The position numbers and the translations under genes were made by a program. Below the pieces are notes generated by a model. It was not told the DNA's origin. It ran no database searches and was given only the letters and a program-made list of their open reading frames with translations. From Oscillospiraceae bacterium (GTDB lineage: Bacteria > Bacillota > Clostridia > Oscillospirales > UBA644): DNA of 25,881 nucleotides. Positions 15,896 through 24,194 of the stretch are shown one piece after another. Position 1 is the first letter of the stretch; every line of letters begins with the position of its first letter. The DNA is taken from the NCBI GenBank assembly GCA_015067385.1, contig SVMP01000009.1, positions 1-25,881 on the forward strand, given 5' to 3'.

Positions 15896-17779
15896 ATGGC
15901 AGAAAAAGGCGGCATCAGCGTTCAGACAGAGCACATTTTTCCTGTTATCAAAAAATGGCTCTATTCAGATAAAGACATTTTTCTTCGTGAGCTCGTCTCA
16001 AACGCATCCGATGCCATTATGAAACTCAGACACCTCTCCGCTATCGGCGAGGCAAAAAATATTGACGACAACTACAGCATCTGGGTAGTTATCGATAAAG
16101 AAAAAAAGACACTTTCCGTATCGGATAACGGTATCGGTATGACTGAAGAAGAGGTTAAAAAATATATTAACCAGATCGCTCTTTCAGGTGCGCTCGACTT
16201 TATTCAGAAATACGATTCGGAAAATAAAAACGACGCAACACAGGGTCCCGACGGCATAATCGGTCACTTCGGTCTCGGTTTTTATTCTTCTTTTATGGTT
16301 GCGGAACGTGTTAATATTTCAACAAAATCCTATACCGATGCTCCTGCTGTCTTCTGGACATGCACCGATGACGGTGAATACGAAATGGTTCAGGGCGACA
16401 GAGTTTCGAGAGGTACCGAGATAACGATGTGCGTTTCCGAAAACGAACTCGAATATCTTGATAAAAACAAGATCGGTGAGATCCTCGCAAAATACTGTGC
16501 TTTCATGCAGTTCCCGATCTATCTTGAGGTCGTCGGCGAAGAACCGCCCAAACATAAAGAGACCGATGCCGAGGGTAACGAGATCGATGTTATGGACGAA
16601 CGTAAGCCCATAAACGATACAGAGCCGCTCTGGCAGAAAAATCCTTCTATTTGTACCGATGAAGAATATAAAGAGTTCTATAAAAAGGTATTTTTCGATT
16701 GGAACGATCCTCTTTTCTATATTCATATCAATGCCGATTATCCGCTTAATTTCAAAGGCATACTTTATTTCCCCCGTCTCAAGAACGAATACGAGAGCCT
16801 TGAAGGTCAGGTAAAGCTCTTCTATAACCGTGTTTTCGTTGCCGATAACATAAAAGAAGTTCTTCCCGATTATCTTCTCATGCTCAAAGGCGTTCTCGAC
16901 TGCCCCGAACTTCCGCTTAACGTTTCCAGAAGCTATCTTCAGGGCTCCGCATACGTTGAAAAGATAGCAAATCATATCGTAAAGAAGGTTTGCGATAAGC
17001 TCAACAGCCTGTTTAACGTTGAACGTGAAAATTACGAAAAATGCTGGTCCGATATAAAGACATTCGTTGAATATGCTTGTATCCGCGACAGAAAATTCTT
17101 CGATAAGGTTAAAGATTCAATTCTTTTCAAAACAACGGACGGCGAATATCTCTCCGTTGCCGAATATAATGAAAAGGCAAACAAAGATAAGACCGAAAAG
17201 GTTATCTACTATACAAATGACCCTGTTCAGCAGGCAGTTTACGTAAACCTTTTCAAATCAAGAGGAATACCGACAGTTGTTCTCGAACACGTTATGGATT
17301 CCCAGTTCATCACCTCTATCGAACAGGGCTTTGAAAACACTAAATTTATGCGTGTTGACGCAGACGCAAGCGCACTCAAGGGCGAAGGCGATGCCGATAA
17401 AAACGAAACGCTTGAAAAACTCTTTATCGAAGCATCCGGAAACGATAAGCTCAAAGTAGAGCTTTCTCCTCTTGCCGACGAAAAGATCCCCGCGCTTCTC
17501 AATATTGCGGAACAGAGCCGCCGTTTTGAAGAAATGATGCATCTTTACAAGCTTTCGGGCGAAGATGTCAGCGCTTATTCAATGCCTCTTGAAGCAACCC
17601 TTATTCTCAACAGCAACAGTAATCTTATTAAAAAGCTCTCTGCTGCAAACGAGGATCTTGCAAAACAGCTTTCAAAGCATATCTACACTCTTGCTCTTCT
17701 CGGTCAGCGTAAACTTTCAGCATCCGAGCTTGCTGAATTTGTTGAATCAAGCAGCAAAATTATGGAGCAGCTTCTTTGA
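15896..17779 (+). CDS. htpG: Chaperone HtpG (bacterial Hsp90)
   Basis: A 627-residue ATP-dependent dimeric chaperone of the cytoplasm. The GHKL ATPase domain (1-225) shows FLRELVSNASDA (catalytic Glu and ATP-contact Asn36), DNGIGM (77-82) and GHFGLGFYSSFMVA (the ATP lid end). The middle domain contains the client and gamma-phosphate Arg region around LNVSRSYLQ. The C-terminal dimerisation domain ends in helices without an MEEVD tail, as expected for bacteria. The length is typical. Strong GGAGG ribosome site. Its last 20 bases overlap the end of noc on the opposite strand, so transcripts of the two converge. It may have its own promoter near 15863. Confidence 0.97.
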   Translation: MAEKGGISVQTEHIFPVIKKWLYSDKDIFLRELVSNASDAIMKLRHLSAIGEAKNIDDNYSIWVVIDKEKKTLSVSDNGIGMTEEEVKKYINQIALSGALDFIQKYDSENKNDATQGPDGIIGHFGLGFYSSFMVAERVNISTKSYTDAPAVFWTCTDDGEYEMVQGDRVSRGTEITMCVSENELEYLDKNKIGEILAKYCAFMQFPIYLEVVGEEPPKHKETDAEGNEIDVMDERKPINDTEPLWQKNPSICTDEEYKEFYKKVFFDWNDPLFYIHINADYPLNFKGILYFPRLKNEYESLEGQVKLFYNRVFVADNIKEVLPDYLLMLKGVLDCPELPLNVSRSYLQGSAYVEKIANHIVKKVCDKLNSLFNVERENYEKCWSDIKTFVEYACIRDRKFFDKVKDSILFKTTDGEYLSVAEYNEKANKDKTEKVIYYTNDPVQQAVYVNLFKSRGIPTVVLEHVMDSQFITSIEQGFENTKFMRVDADASALKGEGDADKNETLEKLFIEASGNDKLKVELSPLADEKIPALLNIAEQSRRFEEMMHLYKLSGEDVSAYSMPLEATLILNSNSNLIKKLSAANEDLAKQLSKHIYTLALLGQRKLSASELAEFVESSSKIMEQLL

Positions 17780-18566
17780 TCGTTATTGTATAAACAACGC
17801 TTCCTTCTCCTTCTTCTTTTTCGAGAGAAGCGTTTATTCCCGAAGACTTCATTAATTTTACGGTCTTCGATATCGTATTGACATAAAGCCTGATGTCACG
17901 GCAAAAACCTGTGACTGAGGGCTTTTTCTTTTTGTTCTTTTCCCCAGGATCCCAGTTTGCTATCGCTTTTTCAAATTCGTCCGCCCCTATATTCTTATCC
18001 TTTGCCGCTTTCAACGCATCGAGCATGGTCTTCTCGTCCGGAAGCGAAAGCACAGCTCTTGCATGACGTTCCGAAAAACCGTATTCTGTTATTCTTTCTC
18101 TGACCGATGCAGGCAATTTTAACAGTCTGAGCTTGTTTGCCACTGCAGACTGGCTTTTCCCGATCTTCTGCGCCGCTTGCTCCTGCGTTATTCCGAGCTT
18201 TTTTATTAACAGTGCTATGCCTGCGGCTTCTTCGAAAAAATCCAGATCTTTTCTTTGCAGATTTTCAACGAGCGTTATTATCGCCGAGCATTCGTCGTCC
18301 GCTTCTGTTATTATACATGGAACGCTCGAAAGCCCTATCATCTTTGCCGCACGGAAACGCCGTTCCCCTGCAAGAAGCTCGTATGCTCCGCCGCCGCAGT
18401 AACGTACCGTCAAAGGCTGAATAATTCCGATCTCCTTTATGCTTCGGCATAACTCGTCCATTTCTTTTTCCGTAAAATGTATACGCGGCTGATTTTCCGT
18501 CTTTTCAATAAAATCAATGGGTATTTCTCTGAGCCTGCCGATGTTTCTTTTACATGTTTCGGTCAT
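17760..18566 (-). CDS. noc: ParB/Noc-family nucleoid occlusion or partition protein
   Basis: A 268-residue ParB-type protein, the only minus-strand gene here. The CTP-binding ParB/Srx domain (about 10-110) has ENQPRIHF, the GERRFRAAK motif (67-75) and ENLQRKDLDFFEEA. The helix-turn-helix lies around 125-150 (GITQEQAAQKIGKSQSAVANKLRLL). A basic linker and a C-terminal dimerisation segment follow. There is no parA partner adjacent, which favours Noc over ParB, although the amphipathic membrane-binding N-terminal helix of Bacillus Noc is not evident; so Spo0J/ParB remains possible. The ribosome site AAAGGAAAT is in front of the start. Its promoter lies at 18613-18641. The stop region overlaps htpG by 20 bases. 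Confidence 0.88.
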   Translation of the reverse strand: MTETCKRNIGRLREIPIDFIEKTENQPRIHFTEKEMDELCRSIKEIGIIQPLTVRYCGGGAYELLAGERRFRAAKMIGLSSVPCIITEADDECSAIITLVENLQRKDLDFFEEAAGIALLIKKLGITQEQAAQKIGKSQSAVANKLRLLKLPASVRERITEYGFSERHARAVLSLPDEKTMLDALKAAKDKNIGADEFEKAIANWDPGEKNKKKKPSVTGFCRDIRLYVNTISKTVKLMKSSGINASLEKEEGEGSVVYTITIKEAAP

Positions 18567-18612
18567 TTTATATTTCCTTTCGTGTTTTTTTTGTTATGTT
18601 TGGTTTATTTTA

Positions 18613-18641
18613 ATTATACATTACAAGCCGCTTCATTTCAA
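18613..18641 (-). promoter_or_regulatory. Sigma-A-type promoter for noc
   Basis: Read on the minus strand, TTGAAA (18641-18636) and a perfect TATAAT (18618-18613) are separated by 17 bases. Transcription would begin roughly 35-40 bases before the start codon at 18566. It is back-to-back with the promoter at 18726-18754. Confidence 0.8.
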
Positions 18642-18725
18642 GAAAAACCGTTCGACAAAGTACGTGCGGGTACGGTTGATTAAACTTCGGTTTTAGATTT
18701 TTTTTGTGAATTTGCAAGAAAATAC

Positions 18726-18754
18726 TTGAATTATATGCTTTTTCGTGTTATACT
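18726..18754 (+). promoter_or_regulatory. Sigma-A-type extended -10 promoter for the 18797 gene cluster
   Basis: TTGAAT (18726-18731), a 17-base spacer and TATACT (18749-18754) with an upstream TG (18746-18747) form an extended -10 promoter. It probably serves the five genes from 18797 to 22509. The gap between noc and this cluster (18567-18796, 230 bases) holds only these two divergent promoters; no small gene was found in it. Confidence 0.78.
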
Positions 18755-18796
18755 TAAAATGGTTAAATCTATAATTAAAGTTGAAGTGAGGTCGAA

Positions 18797-19738
18797 ATGG
18801 ATTTTAACAGACGTTTATCCGAACTGTCTGAAAAAATATTCAGAAAAAAACAACTTGAGAATATGATAGAGCATCTTTCATCCGAGCGTGAAACGCTTGA
18901 GCGTAAGGTGCACGCTCTCGGTCTTGTAAAAAAAGATGAGCAGGACGATGTCGATCATCTCGAGGGTAGATCTCTTGCGGCTTTTTTCTATGCGGTTATC
19001 GGCAAAAAGAACGAAAAGCTCGATAAAGAGCGTGAAGAAGCGTACGCCGCCGCTGTAAAATACGATGCCGCGGTCAAAGAGCTTGAATTCGTAAAAGAAG
19101 ACCTTTGGAAATATAAAGACGAACTTTCTTCCCTTCACGGTTGCGAAAAACAGTATGATGCGCTTCTTACAGAAAAAGCTGCTGTCTTAACCTCTTCCGA
19201 AAACGAGACTGCAAGCGAAATTTTTAAATGCGAAGAGCTGATATCTTCTCTGCAAAACAGAAAAAAAGAGATCGAAGAAGCCATTTCTGCCGGCGTTTCT
19301 GCGAGAGAAGCCGCCAATGCTGTCCTTTGTTCTCTTGAAGATGCCGAAGACTACGGTAAATGGGATGTTTGGGCGAGTGACAGCATATTTATTAACGTGA
19401 TGAAACACAGCTCTCTTGATGAAGCCCAGGATAAGATCGAAACTCTCCAGGTTATGCTTCGTCGATTTAAAACAGAGCTTGTGGATGTCCGTGTGTCCTG
19501 CGAGATTCAGGTAAATATGGACGGATTTACAAAATTCGCCGATTATTTCTTTGATTGCTTTATTATGGATATTAAAATTCTTGATAAGATTCAAAATTCG
19601 TTGGGAAGCGTTAAAGATATAAAAAATCAGATAGTAAGCATCGTAAATAAACTCGATGCAATGCTTGAAACTACCGAAAAGCAGATCGCGCGTTCTGAAA
19701 AAGAACGTAAAGAACTTATTCTCAAAGCCGAGATCTGA
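18797..19738 (+). CDS. Coiled-coil protein of unknown function
   Basis: A 313-residue cytoplasmic protein I cannot assign to a family. Residues about 5-180 are almost continuously heptad-like helix, rich in Glu, Lys and Leu, interrupted by a small conserved-looking island LEGRSLAAFFYAVIGKKNEK (about 55-74). A central segment around 190-215 (GKWDVWASDSIFINVMKHSS) is less helical, and residues about 275-313 return to a coiled coil. There is no signal peptide or membrane span. The ribosome site GTGAGG precedes ATG 18797. It is the first gene after the promoter divergent from noc and is followed 20 bases later by a DUF2500 membrane protein; a scaffold or envelope-associated role is only a guess. 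Confidence 0.8.
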   Translation: MDFNRRLSELSEKIFRKKQLENMIEHLSSERETLERKVHALGLVKKDEQDDVDHLEGRSLAAFFYAVIGKKNEKLDKEREEAYAAAVKYDAAVKELEFVKEDLWKYKDELSSLHGCEKQYDALLTEKAAVLTSSENETASEIFKCEELISSLQNRKKEIEEAISAGVSAREAANAVLCSLEDAEDYGKWDVWASDSIFINVMKHSSLDEAQDKIETLQVMLRRFKTELVDVRVSCEIQVNMDGFTKFADYFFDCFIMDIKILDKIQNSLGSVKDIKNQIVSIVNKLDAMLETTEKQIARSEKERKELILKAEI

Positions 19739-19758
19739 TAAAAATGGAGGTTATTTGA

Positions 19759-20115
19759 ATGGGTATGTTTATGTTTGATATCTTTCCGATAATTTGGGGT
19801 GTGATGTTTCTTCTCTTTGTCGGGCTTTTTGTTTTTATCATCGTTAAAAATATCAGTCAGTGGAATAAAAACAATCATTCGCCGAAGCTCACCGTTGAAG
19901 CGACCGTCGTAACAAAGCGAGGTCAGATGCATCGTCATCACGGAAATAACAACATGCACGTCAGCACGACGTATTACGTTACTTTTCAGTTCGAAAGCGG
20001 TGACAGATTGGAGCTTTCCGTTCCGTCTTCGGAGTACGGTATGCTCGTTGAGGGCGATAAGGGAACGCTTACTTTTCAGGGCACACGTTATCTGTCTTTT
20101 GAACGTATATATTGA
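19759..20115 (+). CDS. DUF2500 membrane-anchored protein
   Basis: A 118-residue protein with one N-terminal membrane segment (about 5-32) and a beta-rich domain. LTVEATVVTKRGQ, a His-rich stretch (MHRHHGNNNMH), TTYYVTFQFESGDRLELSVPSSEYGMLVEGDKGTL and the terminal FQGTRYLSFER match DUF2500. The function of the family is unknown. The domain probably faces outside the membrane, judging by the short hydrophobic N-terminus (inference). Ribosome site TGGAGG at 19744-19749. The upstream neighbour is the coiled-coil gene. Confidence 0.85.
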   Translation: MGMFMFDIFPIIWGVMFLLFVGLFVFIIVKNISQWNKNNHSPKLTVEATVVTKRGQMHRHHGNNNMHVSTTYYVTFQFESGDRLELSVPSSEYGMLVEGDKGTLTFQGTRYLSFERIY

Positions 20116-20129
20116 TTTGAGGTCGAAAA

Positions 20130-20615
20130 ATGTATTCTATAGTTCTTGTTGAACCCGAAATTCCGCAGAATACGGGTAATATTTCCCGAACATGCGCATG
20201 TACGGGAGCATCTCTTCATCTTGTAAAGCCTCTCGGTTTTACGATAGACGATTCGAAATTAAAACGCGCCGGGCTTGATTATTGGAGTGAACTGGATCTT
20301 CATATCCATGAATCTCTGGCTGATTTTTTAGAATACGCAAAGGGTAAGCCGCTTTATTTCGCATCTACAAAAGCCGCTCATACCTACAGCGAGATCGAAT
20401 ACCCCGAAGATGCGTTTTTTGTGTTCGGCAAAGAAACGAAAGGGCTTCCCGAAACGCTGCTTCACGATAATTACGAAAATTCGATCCGAATACCGATGCG
20501 AACATCTCTTCGCAGTCTTAATCTTTCCAACTCCGTTGCGATCGTTCTTTACGAGGCGCTTCGTCAGCGTGATTTTTTTGATCTTCAGCTCGAAGGTCAG
20601 TTGACACAGTTTTAA
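20130..20615 (+). CDS. trmL: tRNA (cytidine/uridine-34 2'-O)-methyltransferase TrmL
   Basis: A 161-residue SPOUT methyltransferase with the deep-trefoil-knot layout. It starts with IVLVEPEIPQNTGNISRTCA, has LHLVKPLGF, the SAM-binding FGKETKGLP, and the knot segment IPMRTSLRSLNLSNSVAIVLYEALRQ. TrmL methylates the 2'-O of the wobble base in tRNA-Leu isoacceptors, using SAM and acting as a dimer. The length is close to the 155-160 residues usual for the family. Ribosome site GAGGT; it is 14 bases after the DUF2500 gene. Confidence 0.94.
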   Translation: MYSIVLVEPEIPQNTGNISRTCACTGASLHLVKPLGFTIDDSKLKRAGLDYWSELDLHIHESLADFLEYAKGKPLYFASTKAAHTYSEIEYPEDAFFVFGKETKGLPETLLHDNYENSIRIPMRTSLRSLNLSNSVAIVLYEALRQRDFFDLQLEGQLTQF

Positions 20616-20640
20616 TTTTTAATTTAAGGATGAAAAATCA

Positions 20641-21516
20641 ATGACAGTTTTAAATAACACCGTTTTTACCGTAACAACGGATTCCTGCGCAGATCTTCCA
20701 AAAGATTATCTTTCGGAAAACGGCGTTGCCGTTGCTGAGCTTACATACTTTGCCGATGATATAGAATACGGAACCGAAGAAAATCCCACCGAACCGGCGG
20801 AGGTCTTCTTTGCGGCGCTTCGTGAAGGACGTATGACAAAAACATCACAGATAAATCCCGATTCCGCTTATGATTTTCTGAAAAAGAATTATGTTGACGG
20901 CACACCGCTTCTTCATGTGACTCTTTCATCCGGACTCAGCGGAACTTACAACAGTTTCTGCATTGCCGCCGATATGTTAAAAGACGAATATCCCGATGCC
21001 GAGATCTATATAATCGATTCGTTCGGCGGATCTCTCGGACAGGGGCTTTGCGTAGATATTGCATGTAAACTTCGCAATGAAGGTAGACCCGCGGCTTATG
21101 CTGCCGAGATACTTAAAGAAGAAGCTCCGAAAATGCGTTATCTTTTTACGGTTGACGATCTTCAGCATCTTTACAGAGGCGGCAGAATAACAAAAATGTC
21201 GGCGGTCTTCGGCGGTGTTCTCGGAATAAAACCGATGCTTCATGCGGAAGAAGGACGTCTTGTTGTCAGCGGTAAGGTCAGAGGAAGAAAAGCGGCTCTT
21301 GACAGACTTGTTGCTACCATGATCGAGCAGATGGACAGAAAAAATACCGTTAAATTTGCCGTCAGCCATTGTGACAGTCTTGCAGATGCCGAATACGTTG
21401 CCGAGCAGGTGACTGCGGCAACGGGAATTACAGACTGCATTTTCAGCCATATAAGTCCCGTTCTTGCCTCTCATTGCGGACCGGGTACGGTTGCGCTCTT
21501 TTTCTTGGGAAAATAA
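20641..21516 (+). CDS. DegV-family fatty-acid-binding protein
   Basis: A 291-residue DegV protein. The N-terminal TTDSCADLP, the central LHVTLSSGLSGTYNS (lipid-carboxylate-binding serine region), and the C-terminal HCGPGTVALFFLGK are the family marks; the DDLQHLYRGGRITKMSA segment is also typical. In Firmicutes such proteins (for example FakB of Staphylococcus) bind an acyl chain for phosphorylation by FakA. No FakA-type kinase is in this window. Ribosome site AAGGA. It ends 15 bases before the CPBP-like gene and should share the promoter at 18726. Confidence 0.94.
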   Translation: MTVLNNTVFTVTTDSCADLPKDYLSENGVAVAELTYFADDIEYGTEENPTEPAEVFFAALREGRMTKTSQINPDSAYDFLKKNYVDGTPLLHVTLSSGLSGTYNSFCIAADMLKDEYPDAEIYIIDSFGGSLGQGLCVDIACKLRNEGRPAAYAAEILKEEAPKMRYLFTVDDLQHLYRGGRITKMSAVFGGVLGIKPMLHAEEGRLVVSGKVRGRKAALDRLVATMIEQMDRKNTVKFAVSHCDSLADAEYVAEQVTAATGITDCIFSHISPVLASHCGPGTVALFFLGK

Positions 21517-21531
21517 TATTAGGAGACTGAA

Positions 21532-22509
21532 ATGAAAAAAAATATAACGTTTGAAGAAGAAAAAAGAAAAGAGTTTTTATACGTTCTTTTTAATGCGCTT
21601 TTTGTATGTACATGTATAGTTTTTGTCCTTAACTTTCTCAGTGAGGCTCTTGCCGATACCGTATATGCGAAAATGAGCCCCGGTAATAATGAGCTTTTTC
21701 ATAATATATTTCGTGAACTGCTTCTTTCTGCGTCTTTGATCGTTCCGTTTATAATCTATTCGAAGAGAAGCGATATTTCTGTTAAAAATATATTTGTTCC
21801 GAAAGCGAAAAGTCCGCTTTTTTACATATTCGGAACGCTTGCAACCGTCGGCGTTTCGTTCCCATTATTCATTTTGACGAAAAATCTTGTTTCGGGACTC
21901 GGCAAATTCGGATATGTTACTCACGATTACACTCCGTATGTTTTTGATACCGTAGCTTTAAATGTTGTCAGCATTATCGTTTTATCCGTACTTTCCGCAG
22001 CTTCAAATGAGATAGTTCTCAGAGGAATGATAACCGAACGTTTCCGCAGAGCAAATACCGGTCTTGCGCTCCTGCTTCCCGCTCTTATAGCGATGGGCTT
22101 TTCCGGCTCGCTGATCAAAATGCCGTATGTTTTTGTTTCCGGTGTTGTTCTTTCCTGGCTCTACATGAAAACAGCATCTGTATATGTTACATTTGCCGCG
22201 GCGTTGATCCGTGATATTTTGATGTATGTTTATTTCCTGTACGGTGAGCAGATCTCGACATATGTTCCGTATGTTTGTCTCGTCGGCGCTGCTGTTGCGG
22301 TTATCTCCGGTGTTATTCTTGTTTTACGTTACGGCTTAAAAACCGTATATCCTGCACCGAGAGACGATGACGACGAATATCTCCGTCTTTCCGCAAAAGA
22401 GTCTGCTTCGGGATTGTTTACCTCGTTTGCCTTTTGGATATTCGTTTTCGGATCGTTCTTTACGATTTGGTTCTTTTACCTCAGCAATCCCACGATCGTC
22501 GGACCTTAA
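21532..22509 (+). CDS. CPBP-like multi-pass membrane protein with lost protease motifs
   Basis: A 325-residue protein with about eight membrane segments. The region LSAASNEIVLRGMITERFRR looks like the first motif of CPBP (Abi/Rce1-type) intramembrane proteases, normally EExxxR with a nearby FRG. Here the first Glu is Asn. The second motif (FxxxH) is represented by MGFSGSLIKMP with no His, and the third (HxxxN/D) by FAAALIRDIL with no His. The metal or catalytic set is thus missing, so the protein is unlikely to be a protease. It could be a pseudo-protease with a binding or transport role, or the likeness could be chance; the family call is moderate. Ribosome site AGGAG. It is the last gene before the acpP promoter. 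Confidence 0.6.
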   Translation: MKKNITFEEEKRKEFLYVLFNALFVCTCIVFVLNFLSEALADTVYAKMSPGNNELFHNIFRELLLSASLIVPFIIYSKRSDISVKNIFVPKAKSPLFYIFGTLATVGVSFPLFILTKNLVSGLGKFGYVTHDYTPYVFDTVALNVVSIIVLSVLSAASNEIVLRGMITERFRRANTGLALLLPALIAMGFSGSLIKMPYVFVSGVVLSWLYMKTASVYVTFAAALIRDILMYVYFLYGEQISTYVPYVCLVGAAVAVISGVILVLRYGLKTVYPAPRDDDDEYLRLSAKESASGLFTSFAFWIFVFGSFFTIWFFYLSNPTIVGP

Positions 22510-22531
22510 CGATAAAAAAATATAATACTAC

Positions 22532-22560
22532 TTGACAAACCTGATATAAATGTTTATAAT
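22532..22560 (+). promoter_or_regulatory. Consensus sigma-A promoter for acpP
   Basis: TTGACA (22532-22537), a 17-base spacer and TATAAT (22555-22560) match the consensus exactly, the best promoter in the window. The predicted start is near 22567. The downstream acpP, GH4, ruvX and isomerase-like genes have short gaps and no terminator between them, so all may be served by it. Confidence 0.93.
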
Positions 22561-22576
22561 ATATTTATATCAGGTT
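22538..22576. promoter_or_regulatory. Perfect 14-bp inverted-repeat operator over the acpP promoter
   Basis: AACCTGATATAAAT (22538-22551) and its exact complement ATTTATATCAGGTT (22563-22576) flank 11 bases. The left arm fills the promoter spacer and the right arm covers the predicted transcription start, so most of the dyad is not in the RNA. This layout points to a repressor binding DNA. It does not match the FapR or FabT operator patterns I know. Confidence 0.8.
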
Positions 22577-22610
22577 ATTATTTTATTTTTTGATGTGAGG
22601 AGAAATTGAT

Positions 22611-22838
22611 ATGTATTTTGAAAAAGTAGCAGCAATGATTTCCGAAAAATTTGAATTGCCTGTTGATTCCGTAACCAGAGATACAAATATTATTGACGAT
22701 CTCGGTGCCGACTCTCTCGACATCGTAGATATGCTTATGATGCTTGAAGAACAGTATAATCTTTCCATCCCCGATGACATCGCTCAGGAAATGAAGACGG
22801 TTGGCGATGTTGTTGACTATATCGAAGAAAACGCTTAA
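22611..22838 (+). CDS. acpP: Acyl carrier protein
   Basis: A 75-residue acidic helical protein carrying acyl chains in fatty-acid synthesis. The phosphopantetheine attachment site is S35 in the GADSLDIVDMLM motif; the remaining helices (DVTRDTNIIDDLG, IPDDIAQEMKTVGDVVDYIE) are normal. The strong site GAGGAG is in front of ATG 22611. It has no other fab genes next to it; instead a GH4 glycosidase follows 23 bases later. The upstream region carries a consensus promoter and a palindrome, so it is well expressed and probably regulated. Confidence 0.97.
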   Translation: MYFEKVAAMISEKFELPVDSVTRDTNIIDDLGADSLDIVDMLMMLEEQYNLSIPDDIAQEMKTVGDVVDYIEENA

Positions 22839-22861
22839 TTAAAAACAGGAGGTTTGGCTCT

Positions 22862-24181
22862 ATGCCTAAACTTACATTTATCGGTGCGGGCAGTACTGTT
22901 TTTGCGAAAAATGTAATAGGTGATTGCTTTCTTACCCCGGAACTTAACGGCTTGGAAGTTGCTCTTTATGATATTGATCCTGTCCGTCTCGATGACAGCT
23001 ACAGAATGATATCCAACCTTAACGAAAAATATAAGGCAAACGCAACTGTTACCGCAACTCTCGACCGTGCAGAAGCTCTCAAAGGCGCAAAATATATCGT
23101 TAACGCCATTCAGGTAGGCGGTTACGACCCCTGTACGATCACCGATTTTGAGATCCCCAAAAAATACGGACTTCGCCAGACGATTGCGGACACTCTCGGC
23201 ATCGGCGGTATTTTCCGTGCGCTCAGAACTATCCCCGTAATGTTTGATATTGCGGAAGATATTAAAAAGTATGCGCATAAGGACGCTCTTTTTATCAACT
23301 ATACCAATCCCATGGCAATGCTTTCCGGCGCTATGCAGCGTTATACCGATGTTCCGACCGTCGGTCTTTGTCACAGTGTTCAGGGCTGTGCGAGAGGCCT
23401 TGTAAATGAACTCGGCTTCGGCGAACAGTACCCCAATATAAAATGGAAGATCGCAGGTATCAATCATCAGGCTTGGCTTTATGAGATCACCGACCTTGAC
23501 GGAAACGATCTTTATCCGATGTTAAAAGAACGCGCAAGTGATGAGGCTTACATTAACGAGCATTGCAAATGGGACCTTGTAAGACTTGATATTATGAAAA
23601 AATTTGGATATTATGTCACCGAATCTTCCGAACATAACTCCGAATATATGCCGTATTTTATAAAGAGTAAGTATCCCGAGCTTATCGAGCGTTATAATAT
23701 CCCTCTTGACGAATATCCCCGCCGTTGTGTAAATCAGATCGAAGGCTGGAAGAAGATGCGAGAGGATCTTACAAATAATAAAGATGTTGAACATAATAAG
23801 ACCGGCGAATTTGCTTCTTATATCATCAATGCTATGGAAACAGATGTTCCGTACAGAATTCACGGTAATGTTCTCAACACGGGTCTTATCACAAACCTTC
23901 CGTCAAATGCATGCGTAGAGGTTCCTTGTCTTGTTGACAGAAACGGCATCAATCCGTGTTATGTAGGTGCTCTTCCCGAGCAGTGTGCCGCTATGAACAG
24001 AACAAATATCAACGTGCAGCTTCTTGCTGTTGAGGCGGCTGTTACAAAGAAAAAAGATCTTATCTATCAGGCTGCAATGATGGATCCTCATACCGCCGCA
24101 GAGCTTTCCATCGATGATATTCGTGCTATGTGCGACGATCTTATCGTTGCCCATAAAGGCTGGCTTCCAGAATATAATTGA
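22862..24181 (+). CDS. Glycoside hydrolase family 4, alpha-galactosidase (MelA-type)
   Basis: A 439-residue GH4 enzyme. FIGAGSTVFAKNVIGD is the NAD site, YDIDPVRLDD the ribose-binding acid, NYTNPMAML the substrate loop. Metal ligands are C170 in LCHSVQG and H202 in GINHQAW. The CHSVQ signature is the one used by MelA alpha-galactosidases, which hydrolyse alpha-galactosides such as melibiose with NAD+ and Mn2+. No melibiose transporter or regulator is nearby. It is only partly similar to the GH4 at 12241 (longer N-terminal half shared), so the two are divergent paralogues, not a recent duplication. Ribosome site AGGAGGT; 23 bases after acpP. Confidence 0.94.
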   Translation: MPKLTFIGAGSTVFAKNVIGDCFLTPELNGLEVALYDIDPVRLDDSYRMISNLNEKYKANATVTATLDRAEALKGAKYIVNAIQVGGYDPCTITDFEIPKKYGLRQTIADTLGIGGIFRALRTIPVMFDIAEDIKKYAHKDALFINYTNPMAMLSGAMQRYTDVPTVGLCHSVQGCARGLVNELGFGEQYPNIKWKIAGINHQAWLYEITDLDGNDLYPMLKERASDEAYINEHCKWDLVRLDIMKKFGYYVTESSEHNSEYMPYFIKSKYPELIERYNIPLDEYPRRCVNQIEGWKKMREDLTNNKDVEHNKTGEFASYIINAMETDVPYRIHGNVLNTGLITNLPSNACVEVPCLVDRNGINPCYVGALPEQCAAMNRTNINVQLLAVEAAVTKKKDLIYQAAMMDPHTAAELSIDDIRAMCDDLIVAHKGWLPEYN

Positions 24182-24194
24182 TTGAGATATACAG

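Noticed and set aside
18567..18796. Possible parS or Noc-binding sites between the divergent genes
   Set aside because: No TGTTTCACGTGAAACA-like or TATTTCCCGGGAAATA-like sequence is present; only two promoters and short imperfect repeats (AACCGT/ACGGTT) occur.
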